DNA of 64,000 nt. It comes from Antrihabitans stalactiti (GTDB lineage Bacteria > Actinomycetota > Actinomycetes > Mycobacteriales > Mycobacteriaceae). This document shows, piece after piece, positions 9,326-17,326 of the stretch (its first letter is position 1; every line of letters starts with the position of its first letter). The stretch is taken from the NCBI RefSeq assembly GCF_012932915.1, contig NZ_VCQU01000002.1, positions 434,001-498,000 of the forward strand. The letters are read 5' to 3'. Position numbers and translations under genes: made by a program. Below the pieces are notes generated by a model that did not search any database, was not told the origin of the DNA, and worked only from the letters and a program-made list of their open reading frames with translations.

Positions 9326-10732
9326 GTGAGCGACTATGACGTGTTGGTGTTGGGATCCGGTCCAGGCGGGCAACGTGCGGCGATTGCCGCGGCGAAGCTC
9401 GGTAAGAAGGTTGCGATCGTCGAACGTCGCGACATGATCGGCGGAGTGTGCATCAACACCGGCACCATTCCGTCGAAAACCCTGCGTGAGGCAGTGGTTT
9501 ACCTGACGGGGTTGAGTCAGCGCGACATGTACGGCAGCTCGTACCGGGTGAAGGACGAAATCACCAAAGACGACCTCATGTCGCGGACCCACCACGTGAC
9601 GAGCAGGCAGATCGACGTGATTCGCAGCCAACTGCGCCGCAACCGCGTCGCGCTGCTGCAGGGCACAGGACGTTTCACCGACCCGAACACGATCGAGATT
9701 CAGGACGGTAGCGGGCAAGCGCTTGTCGTGACCGCGGACAAGTTCATCATTGCGACGGGAACGCGACCGGCCCGTCCCAAATCGGTCGACTTCGACAACC
9801 GCACGATCATCGACTCGGACGGGATTCTGGATCTCGCCGAGCTTCCGCAGACGATGGTGGTGGTCGGTGCCGGCGTGATCGGTATCGAATACGCGTCGAT
9901 GTTCGCCGCATTGGGCACGAAGGTGACGGTCATCGAGCGGCGTGAATCGATGCTGGAATTCGTCGACAAAGAGGTCGTCGAAGCACTCAAGTACCAACTG
10001 CGCGATCTCGCGGTGACGTTCCGCTTCGGCGAATCGGTCGCGGCGGTCGAGCGTTTCGACAAGGGCGCGCTGACGATTCTCGAATCAGGCAAGAAGATCC
10101 CGGCCGAGACAGTGATGTATTCGGCTGGACGGCAAGGCGTTACGGACAAGCTCGACCTCAAGAACGCAGGGCTCGAAGCCGACGACCGCGGCCGGATCCA
10201 GGTGGACGAGCACTTCCGAACCGAGGTCGAACACATCTATGCGGTCGGCGATGTGATCGGGTTCCCCGCTCTCGCAGCAACATCGATGGAGCAGGGCAGG
10301 CTCGCAGCGCACCACGCCTGCGGTGAACCAGTGCACGAAATGAACAAGCTGCAGCCGATCGGCATCTACACGATCCCGGAGATCAGCTTCATCGGTAAGA
10401 CCGAGGACGAACTGACGCATGAGAAGATCCCGTTCGAGGTCGGCATTTCGCGTTATCGCGAACTGGCGCGCGGCCAGATCGTCGGCGACTCCTACGGCGT
10501 GCTCAAACTGCTGATCTCACCGGAGACCGGCGAGGTCCTCGGCGTTCACATCTTCGGCACGCAGGCAACGGAATTGATTCACATCGGTCAAGCCGTGATG
10601 GGATGCGGCGGGACCGTCGACTATCTGGTCGACGCGGTGTTCAACTACCCGACACTGGCCGAGTCGTACAAGGTGGCCGCGCTCGACGCGACGAACAAGA
10701 TTCGCGCGTTGTCGTCGTTCGCCGACGACTAG
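9326..10732 (+). CDS. sthA: Soluble pyridine nucleotide transhydrogenase SthA
   Basis: FAD enzyme exchanging hydride between NADPH and NAD; cytoplasmic. 468 residues. The FAD dinucleotide motif GSGPGG is at residues 10-15, the second NAD(P) Rossmann motif [15 protein letters not shown] near 176-190, and [10 protein letters not shown] is the FAD ribityl motif. It belongs to the disulfide oxidoreductase superfamily, but in [14 protein letters not shown] only Cys42 remains; Thr47 replaces the second redox Cys. That distinguishes SthA from lipoamide dehydrogenase or mycothione reductase. Start GTG 9326 lies 6 nt after a GACAAT box. The gene is followed by a large stem-loop at 10741-10803. Confidence 0.93.
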   Translation: MSDYDVLVLGSGPGGQRAAIAAAKLGKKVAIVERRDMIGGVCINTGTIPSKTLREAVVYLTGLSQRDMYGSSYRVKDEITKDDLMSRTHHVTSRQIDVIRSQLRRNRVALLQGTGRFTDPNTIEIQDGSGQALVVTADKFIIATGTRPARPKSVDFDNRTIIDSDGILDLAELPQTMVVVGAGVIGIEYASMFAALGTKVTVIERRESMLEFVDKEVVEALKYQLRDLAVTFRFGESVAAVERFDKGALTILESGKKIPAETVMYSAGRQGVTDKLDLKNAGLEADDRGRIQVDEHFRTEVEHIYAVGDVIGFPALAATSMEQGRLAAHHACGEPVHEMNKLQPIGIYTIPEISFIGKTEDELTHEKIPFEVGISRYRELARGQIVGDSYGVLKLLISPETGEVLGVHIFGTQATELIHIGQAVMGCGGTVDYLVDAVFNYPTLAESYKVAALDATNKIRALSSFADD

Positions 10733-10740
10733 CACCGAAA

Positions 10741-10803
10741 TTCAGTTTCGTCCGGGGCAGGCAGTCCGTAAGGTTGCACCCTTGCCCGAACGACGAAGCT
10801 GAA
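10741..10803 (+). other. Long imperfect stem-loop between sthA and the AAA ATPase gene
   Basis: The left arm TTCAGTTTCGTCCGGGGCA (10741-10759) is nearly complementary to 10783-10803, with a 3-nt bulge and one or two mismatches, around a 23-nt loop. It begins 8 nt after the sthA stop. The right arm ends at the GAAAGGAAAG Shine-Dalgarno of the next gene. There is no U-tract, so it could be an sthA terminator, a processing site or a leader structure for the ATPase. Confidence 0.55.
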
Positions 10804-10814
10804 AGGAAAGATCC

Positions 10815-12131
10815 GTGAACACGACCACGACGTTGGCCGGCACCGATCTGCGTGAATCGCTGATCGGCGAGCCGTCGTGCGTGCGTCGGACTTTCGAGGT
10901 ACTCGGCGAAGTGCTCACGGGGACAAAGGAAGTCACCGAGACCGACGAGACCTTCGCGGCCCGGGTGCTCGGCGAGAAGAACACCGCGTTGGTCTCGGAA
11001 ACGGTCCGGCTGTCGGCATCGAATTCGTTGTCCTTTGCGGCGGCGCTGGTCGACCTCATCGATCTCTACGGCCCGGAAATCGGTCCGGGCGACGGTAGCG
11101 ATACCCCGGAGTGGCGGCGGCTCGAACTCGACGGCACGACGTTGTCGTTGCCGAAGACGTTGTCGATGTTCTTCCCGGCCGAAACCCTCGGCAGCGCAGG
11201 CGTTGTCGTGCGGCTCATCGGCGCCGACTGCTACGGCGGTCCGGCGTTGTTCGTGAACTCGACGCAGGAGAACCGCGCGGTCGCACGGACCGTCTTCGAT
11301 CTGATCACGGCAAGTGCCAAGAAGAAGAACGTGCTTCGCGGGCGGGTTCTGCATGCGACCTGCAACGAGGGCCTGCAGCTCGACATCAGCCAGCTGCCGG
11401 ACCGTGAGCGTTCGAGTCTGTCTGTGCCGCAAGCGGTGTGGGACGAGATCGACACGAACGTCGCTGCGTTGACCACTCGTGCGGACCTGATGCGCGAGCT
11501 CGGACTCGGTACGCGACGCGGAGTGTTGCTCGCTGGGCCGCCGGGTGTCGGTAAGAGTGCGATCAGCTCGATCGTCGCTCGCGAACTCGTCGGCGACTTC
11601 ACCGTGATCCTCGTCGACGCGCGTGCCGGATCGTACGTGCTGCGGTTGGTGTTCGAGGAGACGAAGGAACTCGGTCCGACGGTTGTGGTGCTCGAGGACG
11701 TCGACCTCTATATCGGTAACCGCAACAACGGCACCGGTGGTTCGGCGCTCGCGGACTTCCTCGCTGTGATGGACGGCAGTGAACGCTACGAGGACGTCCT
11801 GACCATTGCGTCGACGAACGATCCTGCGGCACTGGACAAGGCGGCGACGCGCGCATCGCGGTTCGACTCGATCATCCGCCTCGACTACCCGGATGTTCGC
11901 GGTCGGGTGGCGATCCTTCGTGGTCTGCTGGCGAAGCTGGCGTGCGCCGAGTCGGTCGATGCCGACGCGGTGGCGTCGAGCATCGGCGGCGACGTCTCCG
12001 GCGCGGACCTGCAGGAGATCGTGCGCAGGGCGGTGCTGGTCCACGGCGTCGACCTCACGACCGACCGCTTGCGCGCCGTCATCGCTCAGGGCCGTTGGAA
12101 GCCCGAGCCTTTGGTGGGGAACTACCTGTGA
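10815..12131 (+). CDS. Orphan AAA-family ATPase of unknown function
   Basis: 438 residues. A unique N-terminal region (about 1-200) precedes a single AAA module: Walker A GPPGVGKS at 241-248, Walker B VVVLEDVD near 290-297, sensor-1 IASTND near 332, and an Arg-finger segment ATRASRFD near 345. DVSGADLQEIVRRAV near 400 resembles the sensor-2 helix of FtsH/proteasomal-type AAA proteins. No protease domain or membrane anchor is visible. The GTG start at 10815 has AAAGGAAAG 5-6 nt upstream. No partner gene stands next to it: sthA lies upstream and a convergent regulator downstream. A chaperone or remodelling role is only an inference from the fold. Confidence 0.88.
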   Translation: MNTTTTLAGTDLRESLIGEPSCVRRTFEVLGEVLTGTKEVTETDETFAARVLGEKNTALVSETVRLSASNSLSFAAALVDLIDLYGPEIGPGDGSDTPEWRRLELDGTTLSLPKTLSMFFPAETLGSAGVVVRLIGADCYGGPALFVNSTQENRAVARTVFDLITASAKKKNVLRGRVLHATCNEGLQLDISQLPDRERSSLSVPQAVWDEIDTNVAALTTRADLMRELGLGTRRGVLLAGPPGVGKSAISSIVARELVGDFTVILVDARAGSYVLRLVFEETKELGPTVVVLEDVDLYIGNRNNGTGGSALADFLAVMDGSERYEDVLTIASTNDPAALDKAATRASRFDSIIRLDYPDVRGRVAILRGLLAKLACAESVDADAVASSIGGDVSGADLQEIVRRAVLVHGVDLTTDRLRAVIAQGRWKPEPLVGNYL

Positions 12132-12144
12132 GCACCCCAGCCTG

Positions 12145-12194
12145 AACCGTGCGTGAATTTAGCCCCTGGAGGGGCCAGACTCGCGCACGGTTCG
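12145..12194. repeat. Palindromic repeat element, copy 2 (overlaps end of CGNR gene)
   Basis: Outer arms GAACCGTGCG / CGCACGGTTC are perfect. Inner arms differ only by transitions that keep G-U pairing, and the core is GCCCC-TGGA-GGGGC. The core matches copy 1 inside bioD (8435-8482). It lies between the convergent AAA ATPase and CGNR genes, so it may also act as a bidirectional terminator, and it supplies the last codons of the CGNR reading frame. Confidence 0.8.
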
Positions 12195-12701
12195 GCGGGC
12201 GTAGTTCCGTGCCGCCTTCTCTCGATTTCCGCATGCCGCCATGGAATGCCAGCGGCGTTTTCCGTTCTTGGACGTGTCGTAGAAGAACAGCACGCACGCA
12301 TGACCTGCGCACTGCCTGATCCGATCAGGTCCCTGGGTGAGCAGGTCGAGCAAGTTGTCGGCCGCAAGGTAGCCGGGTAACCATTCCTGGCGCGTGACCT
12401 CGACCACCTGATTCGGTCCGTCGGCTGCCAATTCCCTTCGCACCCGGCCGTGTTCGAGGACTGCGTTCAATGCGTCGGTCGACTCCGATGTGACGGCTGC
12501 ATGGATCGCGTCTCGGGCCGCGACAAGGGCCGCCCGCGTCTCCTCGTCGGCCCGACAGCGTTGGGTCAGGCCGTTGGATTCCAGCCAGATACGCAGGCCG
12601 GCGACGTCGCTGAGCAGGTCGTGCGGTCCGTCGTAGTTCCACCGCGTGTTCAGCAGGTCGACGGCGAGCGGTTCGCCGATGTGCGGCCGGGGATCGTCCA
12701 T
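12159..12701 (-). CDS. CGNR zinc-finger (ABATE domain) transcriptional regulator
   Basis: 180 residues. The N-terminal ABATE-type domain (about 1-125) starts with GEPLAVDLLNTRW, a hallmark of stress-induced CGNR regulators. The C-terminal zinc finger (about 133-172) shows CAGHAC, FFYDTSKNGKRRWHSMAACGN and AARNYAR, so the CGNR tetrad is present as ACGNREKA. The last residues (RTVRESGPSRG) are encoded by palindromic repeat copy 2, which means the natural C-terminus was probably replaced. The gene is divergent from the VOC gene with a 97-bp intergenic region full of related motifs, so it probably controls that gene and itself. Confidence 0.9.
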   Translation of the reverse strand: MDDPRPHIGEPLAVDLLNTRWNYDGPHDLLSDVAGLRIWLESNGLTQRCRADEETRAALVAARDAIHAAVTSESTDALNAVLEHGRVRRELAADGPNQVVEVTRQEWLPGYLAADNLLDLLTQGPDRIRQCAGHACVLFFYDTSKNGKRRWHSMAACGNREKAARNYARRTVRESGPSRG

Positions 12702-12710
12702 TTTGTGAGC

Positions 12711-12784
12711 CTAACTGGGTAAACCGATTTTACTGGTTGACAACTCTGTTCTAACCATTAAAGTCAATGTTACCAGTTAGAACC
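12711..12784 (+). promoter_or_regulatory. Divergent CGNR/VOC control region
   Basis: An inverted pair CTAACTGGGTAA (12711-12722) and TTACCAGTTAG (12770-12780) flanks the region, with a related half-site TTTACTGGTT (12729-12738) inside. TTGACA (12737-12742) and TAAAGT (12759-12764), 16 bp apart, form a good promoter toward the VOC gene. The region is clearly AT-richer than its surroundings. The repeats are plausible CGNR-protein operators. Confidence 0.65.
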
Positions 12785-12798
12785 ACCAAAGGAGCGAC

Positions 12799-13263
12799 AT
12801 GACTATTGCGACCCAACCCGTACTGGCGACGGGGCACATCGGCTTGAATGTGACCGACCTGGATCGATCGCGCGACTTCTATCAGCGCGCACTCGGCTTG
12901 GAGGTCCAAGCCAGCAGCGGTGACGACGATTCGCGCCGCTGGGCATTCCTGGGTCGTGACGGGATCGTGCAGATCACGTTGTGGCAGCAGAGCGACGGCG
13001 AGTTCTCGCCGAAGTCGCCTGGTCTGCATCATCTTTCGTTTCAGGTCGACACGATCGAGCAGGTCCGCGAGGTGGAGACCACGCTGAAAGCGCTCTCGGT
13101 GACTTTCACCCACGATGGCGTCGTGTCGCACGGCTTCAGCGCTCCGTCGGGTGGCGTCTTCTTCACCGATCCCGACGGGATTCGGCTGGAGGTCTACGCG
13201 CCCACTGGTGCGCACGACGCACCGGCGCCGAGCGGTCCGGCGCCGACCTGCGGTTTCTTCTGA
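12799..13263 (+). CDS. VOC-superfamily (glyoxalase/extradiol dioxygenase fold) protein
   Basis: 154 residues covering one VOC module pair. HIGLNVTDLDRSRDFYQRALGLEV is the first beta-alpha-beta-beta-beta unit, with His as first metal ligand; GLHHLSFQVD starts the second; FFTDPDGIRLEVYAP supplies the terminal Glu ligand. The metal-dependent reaction (dioxygenase, isomerase or antibiotic binding) cannot be decided from sequence. ATG 12799 is preceded by AAAGGAG at optimal spacing. Regulated by the divergent region upstream and followed 16 bp later by the PPOX gene, so the two may be co-transcribed. Confidence 0.9.
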   Translation: MTIATQPVLATGHIGLNVTDLDRSRDFYQRALGLEVQASSGDDDSRRWAFLGRDGIVQITLWQQSDGEFSPKSPGLHHLSFQVDTIEQVREVETTLKALSVTFTHDGVVSHGFSAPSGGVFFTDPDGIRLEVYAPTGAHDAPAPSGPAPTCGFF

Positions 13264-13279
13264 GCGGCGGGTGCCAGAC

Positions 13280-14119
13280 ATGGTCGCCGAGATTTTCCAC
13301 GCAGGGGAGCGGTATGTGCAGGACCGCCTCGGTCAGGCCGATATCGCGCAACGGGTGGGGCGCGGAATCGGCCGCCAGATCCCATACGCAGCAGCCGAAT
13401 TCCTCGCCGAGCAGCCACTGGTCGTCATCGGCGCGAGAGACGCGGAGGGCTGCGTCTGGGCGAGCCCGCTGATTGGCGCCCCGGGCTTCGTGCGGGTGGT
13501 CGACTACGACGTGATCGAGATCGATGTCGAACTCACGACGGGCGAACGGCTCGCCGACGCGCTTCGCGGGAGGGTGTCGATCGGCCTCATCGCGCTCGAG
13601 CCGGAGACGCGGCGCAGGATGCGGGTGAACGGCGTCAGCGAGCCGACCGAGCGGGGGATTCGCATCACCGCCGAGCAGGTGTATTCCAACTGCCCTAAGT
13701 ACATTTCGCGCCGGCCGCTCGACGTCGGCGGCCCGGGTCATACTGGTCCGACGTTCCGCCAAGGTCTGGAGTTGGATCCGCAGCAGCAAGACACGATCCG
13801 TGCTGCGGAAACGTTCTTCATCGCGACGACCGACCGTGACGGCAATGCCGACGCATCGCATCGCGGTGGGAATGCTGGCTTCTTGCAGGTGCTTTCGCCG
13901 ACCCGGCTGCGCTGGCCGGACTATCGCGGCAACTCGATGTTCATGACGCTGGGCAACATCATGGTCAATCCCGCAGCGGGGCTATGGGTTCCGGACCGAG
14001 CGACGGGCGCGAGTCTGAGCATCTCCGGAAATGCCGAACTGAACTGGGATTACGGCGATGAACCCGGAGCGCAGTTGCTGATCGACTTCACTGTCACGGA
14101 CGTCGTTCAGCGACCGTAG
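13280..14119 (+). CDS. Pyridoxamine 5'-phosphate oxidase-fold flavin-binding protein
   Basis: 279 residues from ATG 13280 (GTG 13271 would add three). Two split-barrel-like segments are visible: LVVIGARDAEGCVWASPLIG near 50-70 and TFFIATTDRDGNADASHRGGNAGFLQV near 180-205. The latter matches the flavin-binding strand pair of the PPOX family. ISRRPL and GNIMVNPAAGLW in the C-terminal half also fit that family. Likely an FMN- or F420-type reductase/oxidase with unknown substrate. Probably in one transcript with the VOC gene. Its 3' end overlaps the convergent bioQ gene by 13 bp. Confidence 0.85.
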   Translation: MVAEIFHAGERYVQDRLGQADIAQRVGRGIGRQIPYAAAEFLAEQPLVVIGARDAEGCVWASPLIGAPGFVRVVDYDVIEIDVELTTGERLADALRGRVSIGLIALEPETRRRMRVNGVSEPTERGIRITAEQVYSNCPKYISRRPLDVGGPGHTGPTFRQGLELDPQQQDTIRAAETFFIATTDRDGNADASHRGGNAGFLQVLSPTRLRWPDYRGNSMFMTLGNIMVNPAAGLWVPDRATGASLSISGNAELNWDYGDEPGAQLLIDFTVTDVVQRP

Positions 14120-14691
14120 GAATGGACGCGGCTGTGGATGCCACCGATGAACAGCTGCAAACCGAAGTCGAATCGTGCTGTCGCGTCGGGGGTTTCGAAG
14201 AGGGGAGAGGACTCCTCAGTCAAGACACCGACCGAGTCGAGCTGAATCCGCGACTGTTCGTCGACCGTCTGACCAAGGACGTAGTACAGGAGGGTGTAGG
14301 CGGCGAGTTCGGCTTCCGCGCGCGGCATCCGCGCGCGCAAAGCGGCGCTCACGAACTTTTCGCGTGCCTGTGTCGTCGTCAATCGTGATGCGTAGGTGGC
14401 CGATACGAGTTCTGCCCCGTCGCGATGAGAGAGCAGCGCGTCGCGCAGTCGGTGGGCGAGTTCTTTGAGTTGGTCGGCCCAGTCGACCGCGACGACCGGC
14501 GCGTCCAGGGGCTCGAGGATGCGGTCGGCGACGGCGCCCAGCAGTGTCTGCTTGTTGGGGAAGTGCCAATACAGCGCACCCGGCTGCACATTGAGCGATC
14601 CTGCGAGCCTGCGCATGGTCAGGTCCGCGAGGCTGTACTCGTCGAGAATCGCGATGGCGCCGTCGAGCACGTCGCTCCGACGCAGCTGCAT
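14107..14691 (-). CDS. bioQ: TetR-family regulator, probable biotin repressor BioQ
   Basis: 194 residues. The N-terminal TetR helix-turn-helix (about 10-55) shows [30 protein letters not shown]; the rest is a helical ligand and dimer domain. The assignment to BioQ rests on context: it is divergent from bioB, and the intergenic region carries the same TGAAC-N3-GTTCA dyad seen upstream of bioA and bioF. In corynebacteria and mycobacteria BioQ is known to repress biotin genes when biotin is plentiful. The operator here lies between both start codons, so autoregulation is expected. No BirA-type DNA-binding regulator is seen in the window. Confidence 0.85.
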   Translation of the reverse strand: MQLRRSDVLDGAIAILDEYSLADLTMRRLAGSLNVQPGALYWHFPNKQTLLGAVADRILEPLDAPVVAVDWADQLKELAHRLRDALLSHRDGAELVSATYASRLTTTQAREKFVSAALRARMPRAEAELAAYTLLYYVLGQTVDEQSRIQLDSVGVLTEESSPLFETPDATARFDFGLQLFIGGIHSRVHSYGR

Positions 14692-14707
14692 GGCGCTCCT
14701 CCTGGTT

Positions 14708-14748
14708 TTGACTCGGTACCTCGACTACCCTAGCCTGAACACTGTTCA
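14708..14748 (+). promoter_or_regulatory. bioB promoter with BioQ operator
   Basis: TTGACT (14708-14713) and TAGCCT (14731-14736) with a 17-bp spacer form a good promoter. The dyad TGAACACTGTTCA (14736-14748) overlaps the last base of the -10 and the start point, so the repressor would block initiation here rather than the -35 as at bioF. The other side of the dyad gives TTGAAC on the minus strand, a possible -35 for bioQ. Confidence 0.85.
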
Positions 14749-14773
14749 AGTTGCACTCGAAGGGACTCTCACA

Positions 14774-15787
14774 GTGACTCAGGCGCCCGCTCGCACAGAC
14801 ATCCTCGCGCTTGCCCGCGAGCAAGTGCTCGACCGTGGCGTCGGTCTGAGCGAAGAGCAGGTCCTGGAGGTCCTGCGCCTCGACGACGACCGCCTGGAAG
14901 AGCTCCTCGCGCTCGCTCACGACGTGCGGATGAAGTGGTGCGGCCCAGAGGTCGAAGTCGAGGGCATCATCAGCCTCAAGACCGGTGGTTGCCCCGAAGA
15001 CTGTCACTTCTGCTCGCAGTCGGGACTGTTCCAGTCGCCCGTCCGCGCAGCATGGTTGGACATCCCGAGTCTCGTCGAAGCCGCGAAGCAGACTGCCAAG
15101 TCCGGCGCGACGGAGTTCTGCATCGTCGCCGCTGTCCGTGGACCAGACGCACGCCTGCTTGCGCAGGTCGCGGCAGGTATCGAAGCGATCCGCAACGAGG
15201 TCGACATCCAGATCGCGTGCTCGCTCGGCATGCTGACCCAAGAGCAGGTCGACCAGCTCGCAGCGATGGGTGTGCACCGCTACAACCACAATCTCGAGAC
15301 CTCGAAGTCGCATTTCCCGAACGTCGTCACCACGCACTCGTGGGAAGAGCGTTGGGACACGCTGAAAATGGTGCGCGCGGCCGGCATGGAGGTCTGCTGC
15401 GGCGGCATCCTCGGCATGGGGGAGAGCCTCGAACAGCGCGCCGAATTCGCCGCCAACTTGGCCGAGTTGGAGCCCGACGAGGTTCCGCTCAACTTCCTCA
15501 ACCCGCGCCCGGGCACGCCGTTCGGTGACCTCGAGGTGCTCCCTGCGAGCGAGGCGCTGAAGTCGGTCGCCGCGTTCCGCCTCGCATTGCCGCGCACGAT
15601 CCTGCGTTTCGCCGGTGGTCGCGAAATCACGCTCGGCGATCTCGGCGCCAAGAAGGGCATCCTCGGCGGCATCAACGCCGTCATCGTCGGCAACTACTTG
15701 ACGACGCTCGGCCGCCCGGCCGAACAGGATCTCGACTTGCTCGGCGAGCTGCAGATGCCGATCAAGGCGCTCAACAGCACCTTGTGA
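14774..15787 (+). CDS. bioB: Biotin synthase
   Basis: Radical-SAM enzyme inserting sulfur into dethiobiotin. 337 residues from GTG 14774, which has AAGGGA about 8 nt upstream; the longer open frame to 14465 runs through the promoter and bioQ and is rejected. [10 protein letters not shown] near residue 75 gives the CxxxCxxC cluster of the radical SAM 4Fe-4S site. [18 protein letters not shown] and [12 protein letters not shown] are BioB hallmarks, with the Arg of the second cluster near the ILRFAGGRE segment. The stop overlaps the bsaP start as GTGA. Confidence 0.98.
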   Translation: MTQAPARTDILALAREQVLDRGVGLSEEQVLEVLRLDDDRLEELLALAHDVRMKWCGPEVEVEGIISLKTGGCPEDCHFCSQSGLFQSPVRAAWLDIPSLVEAAKQTAKSGATEFCIVAAVRGPDARLLAQVAAGIEAIRNEVDIQIACSLGMLTQEQVDQLAAMGVHRYNHNLETSKSHFPNVVTTHSWEERWDTLKMVRAAGMEVCCGGILGMGESLEQRAEFAANLAELEPDEVPLNFLNPRPGTPFGDLEVLPASEALKSVAAFRLALPRTILRFAGGREITLGDLGAKKGILGGINAVIVGNYLTTLGRPAEQDLDLLGELQMPIKALNSTL

Positions 15788-16011
15788 CAACATCGATCGG
15801 TATGGACGAGCAGTACAACCCGTTCACGGGTCGGCGGATAGTGCCGGGAGTCGACGACGTCGTCCCCGCGGCTGCCGCACTGGGTTTGGAGCCGCCGCGA
15901 TTCTGTGAACAGTGCGGCCGCCGGATGATCGTTCAGGTGAGTCCGGACGGGTGGTGGGCGAAGTGTTCGCGCCACGGCGTCATCGACTCGGCACACTTGG
16001 GGCTTCGTTGA
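15784..16011 (+). CDS. bsaP: Biotin synthase auxiliary protein BsaP
   Basis: 75 residues from GTG 15784 (overlapping the bioB stop) or 69 from ATG 15802. The sequence contains [15 protein letters not shown] and WWAKCSRHG: a CxxC pair plus a third Cys, consistent with a small metal or Fe-S protein. Its position immediately after bioB matches Rv1590 of M. tuberculosis and the protein reported to be needed for activity of actinobacterial-type BioB. Presumed role: delivering or repairing a BioB cluster. Translationally coupled on both sides. Confidence 0.85.
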   Translation: MTTSIGMDEQYNPFTGRRIVPGVDDVVPAAAALGLEPPRFCEQCGRRMIVQVSPDGWWAKCSRHGVIDSAHLGLR

Positions 16012-16556
16012 CGACTGTCAGTCGCACCGAAATTCGCGCTGCGGCAATCGCCATCGTCGTGTGCGTGGTGGTCGGCGCAGTCGGAGCGCTCGTGTGGGGC
16101 TTCGCGGCTCCTCCCGAACACTTGATCGTCGTCGCGCCCGACCGCGGCGCTGCGCTCACCGGCGAGAGCGCCCATCAGTTCGACTCGGTCGCCATCTTCG
16201 CGTGCATCGCAGCGGCGATCGGCATCCTCACCGCCGCGGCTGTGTGGCAGTGGCGCGCGGTGCGCGGGCCAGTTCTTTTCGCCGGCTTGCTTATCGGTTC
16301 CGGCGCTGGCGCGGCCACGATGTACTTCGCCGGTGAACTCGTCGCCCGGCTGCGTTTCCCGCACGTCGACTCACCAGCCGTCGACCAGATCATCGCCGTC
16401 GCACCGACTGTCGGCACCTACGTCGTCCTGCTCGTCGCGCCGCTGTTGACGAGCTTCACGGTCCTGGTGATGGCGGCGGTGAGCCCTCGCGACGATCTCG
16501 GGGCGGACGTATCTCCGGCGCCGCAAGCCGCCGAGCTGGCCGACCAACCCTCGTGA
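16008..16556 (+). CDS. DUF2567 membrane protein
   Basis: 182 residues from TTG 16008, whose codon overlaps the bsaP stop (TTGA). No better start exists before the first membrane helix. Four hydrophobic segments are seen: [21 protein letters not shown] (about 11-31), [40 protein letters not shown] and [21 protein letters not shown]. The equivalent Rv1591 follows bioB-Rv1590 in M. tuberculosis, so linkage with biotin genes is conserved, but its role is unknown. A transport or scaffold function would be conjecture. It is convergent with nrtR. Confidence 0.85.
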   Translation: MTTVSRTEIRAAAIAIVVCVVVGAVGALVWGFAAPPEHLIVVAPDRGAALTGESAHQFDSVAIFACIAAAIGILTAAAVWQWRAVRGPVLFAGLLIGSGAGAATMYFAGELVARLRFPHVDSPAVDQIIAVAPTVGTYVVLLVAPLLTSFTVLVMAAVSPRDDLGADVSPAPQAAELADQPS

Positions 16557-16560
16557 GGTG

Positions 16561-17250
16561 TTAGGTGCGCGGGCGGAAGGCGGCGAATTCGTCGGTGACG
16601 CGGATGGCGGAATCGGTGAATCGATAGAGCGCCGCGGGCCTGCCGCCTGCGCGGCCGGGGGAGGCTGTCGTTCCGGTGGGCATGAGGACCTTGCGGCGGT
16701 TGAGGACTCGCTGCAGGTTGGTCGCGTCGACGTCGTAACCGAGGGCAGCGCAGTAGATTTCACGCAACGTCGACATGGCGAACTCGCGAGGGGCGAGCGC
16801 GAATGCGATGTTGGTGTAGGAAAGCTTGGCTGCCAAGCGAACTCGGGCGTGATCGACGACGATGCCGTGGTCGAACGACATCTCCGGAAGTCGGGACACG
16901 GGATGCCAGGCGGTGTCGTCGGGCAGGGTCGGGTCCGTCGTGAGCGGGACGAGGCCGAGGAAGGTCGAGGCGATCCGGCGCGGACCAGGTACCCGTTTGG
17001 GGTCGCTGAAGACGGACAGCTGCTCCAAGTGCGCCACGTCGCGGACGTCGACCTTTTCCGCCAGTTGCCGACGTGCGGACGACGTCAGGTCTTCTTCGTC
17101 GCGCAGCGTTCCGCCGGGCAGCGACCACGTGCCTTTCTGGGGATCCAGCGCGCGTTGCCATAGCAGAACCGCAAGCTCCGGTCCGCCGTCGAAGTGACGA
17201 ACTTGGAACACCGCGGTGAGCGATTCATGAATGGTGCTACTATGAAGCAT
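16561..17250 (-). CDS. nrtR: Nudix-related transcriptional repressor NrtR
   Basis: 229 residues. The N-terminal Nudix domain (about 10-140) has a degraded box: G-TLRDE-E is kept, but RExxEExG has become RQLAEKVDV, so hydrolysis is unlikely and ADP-ribose-type ligand sensing is expected. The C-terminal winged-helix (about 145-229) includes [28 protein letters not shown], typical of NrtR. Divergence from nadABC supports control of NAD synthesis. ATG 17250 is preferred over ATG 17262: a TATGAT -10 (17258-17263, minus strand) ends exactly 7 nt before it, giving a leaderless transcript, and the upstream ATG would lie inside the operator. Confidence 0.88.
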   Translation of the reverse strand: MLHSSTIHESLTAVFQVRHFDGGPELAVLLWQRALDPQKGTWSLPGGTLRDEEDLTSSARRQLAEKVDVRDVAHLEQLSVFSDPKRVPGPRRIASTFLGLVPLTTDPTLPDDTAWHPVSRLPEMSFDHGIVVDHARVRLAAKLSYTNIAFALAPREFAMSTLREIYCAALGYDVDATNLQRVLNRRKVLMPTGTTASPGRAGGRPAALYRFTDSAIRVTDEFAAFRPRT

Positions 17251-17273
17251 GTTTTCGATCATAAGTCGAAAAC
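17251..17273. promoter_or_regulatory. NrtR operator between nrtR and nadA
   Basis: Perfect inverted repeat GTTTTCGA-N7-TCGAAAAC. The spacer region holds the TATGAT -10 of nrtR on the minus strand, and the right edge of the nrtR gene abuts the left arm. It is the only strong dyad in the nrtR-nadA interval, so it is the likely site of autorepression and of nadABC repression. Confidence 0.8.
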
Positions 17274-17326
17274 CTCGAATATGCGAACCGGGCCTTGCTC
17301 CTAGGGACGCAGGGAAGGAGCCGACA

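Noticed and set aside
14465-14773. N-terminal extension of bioB
   Set aside because: It would cover the promoter, the BioQ operator and the bioQ coding region; BioB length fits GTG 14774.
17251-17262. Longer NrtR start at ATG 17262
   Set aside because: It lies inside the operator and the -10 box; ATG 17250 is 7 nt after the -10.
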